Source of the DNA: Lachnospiraceae bacterium UBA4380
GTDB taxonomy: Bacteria > Bacillota > Clostridia > Lachnospirales > Lachnospiraceae
Reading direction: 5' to 3'
NCBI GenBank assembly: GCA_002390025.1
Contig: DGRU01000064.1
Coordinates: 26,433-36,174 of the forward strand
Length of the DNA stretch: 9,742 bases
Every line of letters starts with the position of its first letter. Within the stretch, counting starts at the first letter, position 1. Shown here piece after piece: positions 6,727-9,742 of the stretch. The notes under the pieces were generated by a model. That model saw nothing but the letters and a program-made list of their open reading frames with translations. It did not search any database and was not told where the DNA came from. The translations under genes and the position numbers were made by a program.

Positions 6727-6792
6727 AGCAGCACCTCCAAAAAAAATGATTTATATATCGAGGCGCGCCGCATTTTTTTGTTGTTTTGTCAA

Positions 6793-6843
6793 GCTTTTTT
6801 GTTAAAAAAAGCAAAAAAATCAGAGGATATTTCACCTCTGATT
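6793..6843 (-). terminator. Minus-strand terminator upstream of the transposase
   Basis: AATCAGAGG (6818-6826) and CCTCTGATT (6835-6843) form a 9-bp stem with an 8-nt loop. Read on the minus strand, the stem is followed by TTTTTT, GC and another T run, as an intrinsic terminator should be. A second hairpin, GCTTTTTT (6793-6800) with AAAAAAGC (6805-6812), is adjacent. It would stop transcripts entering the IS from the right before they reach the transposase gene. Confidence 0.7.
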
Positions 6844-6886
6844 GAAATAAAACTATTGTTATGGAAACAGGGGGTCCCCTTATCTA

Positions 6887-6924
6887 AATGACATTGGGAC
6901 GGTTCCAATGACACACAATGTCAT
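6887..6924 (+). repeat. Third copy of the GGGACGGTTCC repeat, palindromic (right of the IS)
   Basis: The 25 bp at 6896-6920 are identical to 5197-5221 left of the IS. Here the unit is a complete palindrome: ATGACATTG (6888-6896) pairs with CAATGTCAT (6916-6924). A smaller alternative stem CATTGG (6892-6897) with CCAATG (6905-6910) uses the same bases, so two hairpins are mutually exclusive. This is REP-like architecture. Confidence 0.75.
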
Positions 6925-7006
6925 GGGAGCCGGCTCATTCAGAACCAGCCCCGGCGTCTTACGGCAGAGAACCTTTTTGGTGCCTGTATCCGGCCGTGAT
7001 ATTGGT
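6925..7006. other. Intergenic sequence with no recognised feature
   Basis: Moderately GC-rich sequence between the REP-like repeat and the GCGTTATTGG array. No start codon with ribosome binding site, no protein homology and no hairpin worth naming were seen. Confidence 0.4.
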
Positions 7007-7091
7007 GCGTTATTGGGCGTTATTGGGCGTTATCGGGTGCGTTATTGGGCGTTATCGGGTGCGTTATTGGGCGTCATCGGGGCGTTATTGG
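7007..7091 (+). repeat. GCGTTATTGG tandem array (10-bp unit, partial 22-bp higher-order period)
   Basis: Eight units of GCGTTAT(T/C)GG: 7007, 7017, 7027, 7039, 7049, 7061, 7071 (GCGTCATCGG) and 7082. An extra GT follows the units at 7027 and 7049, and a single G follows the unit at 7071, so in the middle of the array pairs of units repeat every 22 bp. The array ends just before the thi promoter. It lies in no convincing gene. Confidence 0.88.
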
Positions 7092-7105
7092 TAAATACTT
7101 TGCAG

Positions 7106-7134
7106 TTGAATTGTTTGCGCACATTGTTTATAAT
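7106..7134 (+). promoter_or_regulatory. Promoter of the thiW / thiE-thiM operon
   Basis: A perfect -10 box TATAAT (7129-7134) stands 17 bp after TTGAAT (7106-7111), which matches the -35 consensus at four of six positions. Transcription would begin near 7141, about 90 bp before the TPP riboswitch. Confidence 0.65.
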
Positions 7135-7149
7135 CTGCTGTGAAAGGAT

Positions 7150-7213
7150 GAGCAGCGCAATCTTTTTTAACGAGCAGCGTAATCTTTTTAACGAACAAGG
7201 TAATCATTTAAAA
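7150..7213 (+). repeat. Three 21-22-bp tandem repeats ahead of the riboswitch
   Basis: Units 7150-7171 and 7172-7192 are near identical (GAGCAGCGYAATC, T run, AAC). Unit 7193-7213 is degenerate (GAACAAGGTAATCATTTAAA). They fall in the transcribed leader between promoter and riboswitch. A 27-codon frame (ATG 7148 to TAA 7229-7231) runs through them but has no properly spaced ribosome binding site. Confidence 0.7.
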
Positions 7214-7230
7214 AGAAATCCTTTTAATTA

Positions 7231-7318
7231 AGAGGGGAGCTGGCAGGAAGCCGGCTGAGAGGAGACTGAATCCGTCTCGACCCGTAACCTGATTTGGATA
7301 ATGCCAACGAAGGGAAAT
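7231..7318 (+). ncRNA. TPP riboswitch (THI element)
   Basis: Contains the conserved THI-box blocks in order: GAGGGGAGC at the 5' P1 side, CTGAGA (7255-7260), a P3 helix with GAGAC/GTCTC, ACCTGAT (7287-7293), GGATAATGCCA (7296-7306) and closing AGGGAAATG. The CTGAGA loop binds the HMP ring and the ACCTGAT/GGATAATGCC half binds the pyrophosphate through Mg2+ in known structures. It precedes an intrinsic terminator and thiW, so high TPP should switch the thiamin-precursor operon off. Confidence 0.96.
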
Positions 7319-7334
7319 GATTTCGCCTTAAAAG

Positions 7335-7368
7335 CGGGATACCCTGACTGGTATCCCGTTTATCTTTT
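7335..7368 (+). terminator. Terminator forming the riboswitch expression platform
   Basis: CGGGATACC (7335-7343) pairs with GGTATCCCG (7350-7358) in a perfect 9-bp stem with a 6-nt loop, followed by TTTATCTTTT. It lies 16 nt after the aptamer and 54 nt before the thiW start codon, which fits transcriptional attenuation. The competing antiterminator was not identified with confidence. Confidence 0.88.
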
Positions 7369-7422
7369 GCGCTTATGCGCCGACATACAAAATTTTTTAC
7401 AGGAAGAGGAGAAACAGCGAAA

Positions 7423-7938
7423 ATGAATAATGAATCTGTAAATACAAAAAAACTTGCACTCACAGCAATTTTTGCCGCTGTGGCGGTTGTCGGTTCCATG
7501 TTTTCCTTCCCGGTTTTCGGGTCTAAATGCGCCCCTGTTCAGCACCTTGTGAATGTCCTGTGCGCGGTCTTTCTGGGACCCGGCTGGGGACTGGCAGCAG
7601 CCTTTATCGCCAGCGTGATCCGCAATATGACCGGTCTGGGAACGCTCCTGGCATTTCCGGGAAGCATGTGCGGCGCACTGCTTTCGGGACTTCTCTACAA
7701 GCAGTTTAAAGTACTTCCCGCAGCATGGATCGGCGAGGTATTCGGAACAGCTGTGATCGGCGGAATGCTGGCTTACCCTATTGCCTCCGCAATTATGGGC
7801 AACGCCAACGCGGCGCTTTTTACATTTGTTGTGCCCTTCCTCATCAGTACTGCAGGCGGAACCATTATCGCGGCAATTATCACACTGGCACTGCAGAGCC
7901 GCGGTGTGATCGGCCGTCTGCGTGAGGAAATCGAGTAA
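7423..7938 (+). CDS. thiW: ThiW, S component of an ECF transporter for the thiazole precursor of thiamin
   Basis: This 171-residue membrane protein has about five hydrophobic segments, the size and layout of ECF S components. The start LALTAIFAAVAVVGSMFSFPVFGSKCAPVQHLVNVLCAVFLGPGWGL and the later TGLGTLLAFPGSMCGALLSGLLY are characteristic of ThiW, which captures hydroxyethylthiazole for the shared EcfA/EcfT module. ATG 7423 is preferred over the in-frame ATG 7375, since AGGAAGAGGAG lies about 11 bases upstream, it gives the usual family length, and the 16 extra residues are charged and unlike the family. It is controlled by the TPP riboswitch just upstream and followed by a ThiE-ThiM fusion, which would use the imported thiazole directly. 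EcfA/EcfT genes are not in the window and are normally encoded elsewhere. Confidence 0.92.
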   Translation: MNNESVNTKKLALTAIFAAVAVVGSMFSFPVFGSKCAPVQHLVNVLCAVFLGPGWGLAAAFIASVIRNMTGLGTLLAFPGSMCGALLSGLLYKQFKVLPAAWIGEVFGTAVIGGMLAYPIASAIMGNANAALFTFVVPFLISTAGGTIIAAIITLALQSRGVIGRLREEIE

Positions 7939-7945
7939 AGAGTGT

Positions 7946-8134
7946 GAACGATCGTCAGCACACCCCTGAAAAAAACAGAATGAACGATCGCCTGCGCACT
8001 CCTGAAGAAAAACAGAGTGACCGGGTATCCTGCGAATTCCTGTGGATAAAACGGAGAAAAACGATCGCCTGCGCACCCCCGGGGATAAAACAGAGTGATC
8101 GATCGCCTGCGAATTCCTGTGGATAAAACATTGG
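7946..8134 (+). repeat. Degenerate 37-40-bp tandem repeats (77-bp higher-order unit) between thiW and thiE-thiM
   Basis: Five units: 7946-7981, 7982-8018, 8019-8058, 8059-8096 and 8097-8134. Units 1, 2 and 4 share AACGATCG...CTGCGCAC-type sequence; units 3 and 5 share 24 identical bases starting CCTGCGAATTCC (8029-8052 and 8106-8129). Identical stretches recur 77 bp apart, so a two-unit block was duplicated. TGTGGATAA at 8041-8049 and 8118-8126 is a perfect DnaA-box 9-mer (TTATCCACA on the minus strand). The array fills most of the 240-bp gap inside the operon; no terminator or promoter was seen there. Confidence 0.85.
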
Positions 8135-8178
8135 AAATCGGGGAGTGTAAAGACGTAAGACATGAATTGGAGAGCATC

Positions 8179-9654
8179 ATGGGTTTGAAACTGGAAGACT
8201 GTGTTTTATACGCTGTCACGGATACGAGCTGGCTGCGCGGGCAGACACTTGCTCAGCAGGTGGAGGCGGCCCTGCGGGGCGGCGTCACAATGGTCCAGCT
8301 CAGGGAAAAGAAACTCGAGGGCGAGGCGCTTGAGCAGGAGGCGAGGGAGATCCTTGCTCTCTGCCGCCGGTATGGCGTACCGCTCCTTATTAACGACGAT
8401 GTCATGCTGGCAAAGAAGATCGGCGCCGAAGGCGTGCATGTGGGCCAGAGCGACATGGCGGCATCGCAGGCCAGGGAAATCCTCGGCCCGGATGCCATCA
8501 TCGGCGTCACAGCAAGAACCGTCGAGCAGGCCCAGGCTGCGGAGAAGGCCGGCGCGGACTATCTCGGCAGCGGTGCTGTTTTCGGTACCTCGACGAAAAA
8601 AGACGCAAAGCCCATGGACCCCGCATATTTTCAGCAGATCTGTGAGAGCGTATCCATCCCTGTCGTTGCCATCGGCGGGATCACAGCGGATAACATCCGC
8701 CGGCTGCAGGGCCGGAAGATGACCGGTTTTGCCATCGTCAGCGGTATTTTTGCGGCTGACGACATTGAGGCTCAGACCAGGAAGCTTTGGAAGGACGCGC
8801 AGGAGTTGTGCCTGCCGGGCCAGCCCCAGAGGCTTCACGCTCTGGTGGAAAAAAGACGTCCCGTTGTCCAGTGCATCACCAATATTGTGACCGTAAACGA
8901 CTGCGCCAATGCCCTCCTGGCCATCGGAGGATCCCCTACCATGGCACACCATCCGGAGGAAATGGCCGATTTTGCGGCGGTCAGCGATGCCCTTGTCTGC
9001 AACATGGGAGCTACGGAATCCCTGGACGCCATGATGGCGGCAGGCCTGGCATCAAGGAATAGAAAAACTGCAGAAAACGCAGAAAATTCTGAAAAAGCCG
9101 GGCAGACGGTAAATGGAGAAAAAAGAGGAGAGAGAACAGAACGCCCCATCGTCATCGATCCCGTGGGGTGTGCCTCTTCGACATTCCGCCGCGGCAAATG
9201 CCTGGAACTGATCAAGGCAGTGAAGCCATCCTGCATCCGCGGAAATCCCGCGGAAATCAGGGCGCTCGCAACCGGCCACGATACCGGCCGGGGCGTGGAC
9301 GACCTGGAAGCAGAGACACCCGATGCGGCCCGCTCCGCCATGGACCTGGCCCGCAAGACCGGCGCCATCGTCGTCGCTTCGGGCGAGACCGACTATATTG
9401 CCGACGGAACCCGCCTCTATGAAGTAAAGGGCGGGACAGCCTGGATGTCCAGAGTGACCGGCACCGGCTGCATGCTCAGCTCCCTCCTCGGCGCATTCCT
9501 TGCCGTTGAGAATTCCGCGCTGAGCGTCGCTGCATGCTGCGCCATGATGAATGCCTGCGCTGAGAAGGCCCTTGAGGAGACAGTGCGCAGACAGGGAGGC
9601 ACCGGCACCTTCCACATCTGCCTCATGGATGCCCTGTCCGGCAGCATTTATTAG
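8179..9654 (+). CDS. thiE-thiM: Bifunctional thiamin-phosphate synthase / hydroxyethylthiazole kinase (ThiE-ThiM fusion)
   Basis: This 491-residue fusion has ThiE at about 1-212 and ThiM at about 219-491. ThiE joins HMP-PP to thiazole phosphate: QLREK (40-44), IND (71-73), HVGQSD (87-92, Mg/pyrophosphate region), the FGTSTK loop (135-140), AIGGI (164-168) and IVSGIF. ThiM phosphorylates hydroxyethylthiazole: QCITNIVTVNDCANALLAIG (231-250), IDPVG (326-330), RGNPAEI and GTGCMLSSL (428-436) with catalytic-site Cys431. ATG 8179 is chosen because GGAGAG precedes it closely and it begins just before the first ThiE strand; an upstream in-frame ATG at 8095 lies in the repeat array. Oddity: about 25 extra hydrophilic residues (about 293-321) before IDPVG. 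It is second in the riboswitch-controlled operon with thiW. Saccharomyces Thi6 has the same domain order. Confidence 0.95.
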   Translation: MGLKLEDCVLYAVTDTSWLRGQTLAQQVEAALRGGVTMVQLREKKLEGEALEQEAREILALCRRYGVPLLINDDVMLAKKIGAEGVHVGQSDMAASQAREILGPDAIIGVTARTVEQAQAAEKAGADYLGSGAVFGTSTKKDAKPMDPAYFQQICESVSIPVVAIGGITADNIRRLQGRKMTGFAIVSGIFAADDIEAQTRKLWKDAQELCLPGQPQRLHALVEKRRPVVQCITNIVTVNDCANALLAIGGSPTMAHHPEEMADFAAVSDALVCNMGATESLDAMMAAGLASRNRKTAENAENSEKAGQTVNGEKRGERTERPIVIDPVGCASSTFRRGKCLELIKAVKPSCIRGNPAEIRALATGHDTGRGVDDLEAETPDAARSAMDLARKTGAIVVASGETDYIADGTRLYEVKGGTAWMSRVTGTGCMLSSLLGAFLAVENSALSVAACCAMMNACAEKALEETVRRQGGTGTFHICLMDALSGSIY

Positions 9655-9742
9655 TAAAGTATCGGCAATTTATTCGCAATGAGCCTTTGGGCGGTCATGT
9701 GTCAAAAGCAGGGCTGCTGCATTTGCTGTTTATTCTTCATCG
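9655..9742. other. Sequence after thiE-thiM, no feature recognised
   Basis: Eighty-eight bases without a clear terminator, ribosome binding site or gene start. An ATG at 9680 lacks a ribosome binding site and gives an uninformative peptide. A following gene (a thiD would be expected) could begin beyond the window. Confidence 0.3.

Larger units (their letters stand above)
5246..6897 (-). mobile_element. IS4-family insertion sequence (boundaries approximate)
   Basis: The element consists of one transposase gene on the minus strand plus short non-coding ends, and is visibly more AT-rich than its neighbours. CCAATGTCATT (5246-5256) and AATGACATTGG (6887-6897) are perfect 11-bp inverted copies and are used here as outer limits, giving about 1.65 kb, within the family's range. 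They may instead belong to the intergenic repeat into which the element inserted. No convincing long terminal inverted repeat or target duplication was found by eye, so the ends are uncertain by tens of bases. Confidence 0.6.

Noticed and set aside
6727..6792. Transposase promoter from TTGACA (minus strand, 6787-6792) and TATATA near 6754
   Set aside because: The two boxes are about 29 bp apart, too far to form a sigma-A promoter; the true promoter was not identified.
6427..6891. Plus-strand open frame of 154 codons opposite the transposase 5' end
   Set aside because: Antisense of a clear transposase gene, no recognisable domain, no ribosome binding site.
7007..7091. CRISPR-like array
   Set aside because: Units are contiguous 10-mers with no unique spacers and no cas genes nearby.
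6908..7231. Plus-strand open frame of 107 codons through the GCGTTATTGG array
   Set aside because: Starts inside the REP-like repeat, its middle is repeat-derived (ALLGVIG-like), and it runs across a promoter; composition explains it.
8041..8126. Replication origin based on DnaA boxes
   Set aside because: Only two perfect boxes, both from one repeat duplication, inside an operon, without dnaA/dnaN neighbours or an AT-rich unwinding element.
7360..8163. Minus-strand open frame of 267 codons opposite thiW and the 38-bp repeats
   Set aside because: Its repetitive N-terminal part is only the translation of the tandem repeat and the rest mirrors thiW. No ribosome binding site, and it would cover the riboswitch terminator.

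Overview
The window looks like chromosomal DNA of a Gram-positive anaerobe of the class Clostridia, most likely a Lachnospiraceae-type gut bacterium. This is inferred from a PhoR/ResE-type kinase, tandem CobU-like genes, a trxA-trxB pair, ThiW under a TPP riboswitch, purine-rich ribosome binding sites and moderately GC-rich genes separated by AT-rich spacers. No 16S rRNA or other taxonomic marker is present, so the assignment is tentative. No tRNA, rRNA or CRISPR array was seen.

Layout. (1) 1-1011: 3' part of a DUF819 (YjcL-like) membrane protein. (2) 1115-3501: a tightly overlapping + strand cluster of a CobU-type enzyme, a second short CobU-like protein and a sensor histidine kinase with no response regulator in the window. 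The two CobU-like proteins have complementary losses of family motifs. (3) 3552-5175: a thioredoxin / thioredoxin reductase operon with a strong promoter, a near-perfect 25-bp palindrome over the -10 box that resembles an OhrR/MarR operator, a leader of about 260 nt carrying a degenerate 15-bp tandem repeat, and a clear terminator. (4) 5188-6924: an AT-rich IS4-family insertion sequence on the minus strand, flanked on both sides by copies of a GGGACGGTTCCAATG repeat and guarded at its transcriptional entrance by a terminator. (5) 7007-9654: a thiamin-precursor salvage operon: promoter, TPP riboswitch with intrinsic terminator, thiW (ECF S component for the thiazole precursor), and a single-chain ThiE-ThiM fusion arranged like yeast Thi6.

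How it works together. ThiW would import hydroxyethylthiazole, the ThiM half would phosphorylate it, and the ThiE half would join it to HMP-PP to give thiamin phosphate. The riboswitch would shut the operon down when TPP is plentiful. The trx operon is a self-contained NADPH-disulfide reduction system, apparently under a redox-type repressor site. The CobU pair would act in cobinamide salvage / nucleotide loop assembly; no other cobalamin gene is visible.

A striking general property is the number of unrelated tandem repeat arrays in the spacers: 15 bp before trxA, 10/22 bp and 21 bp before the riboswitch, and 38/77 bp between thiW and thiE-thiM.
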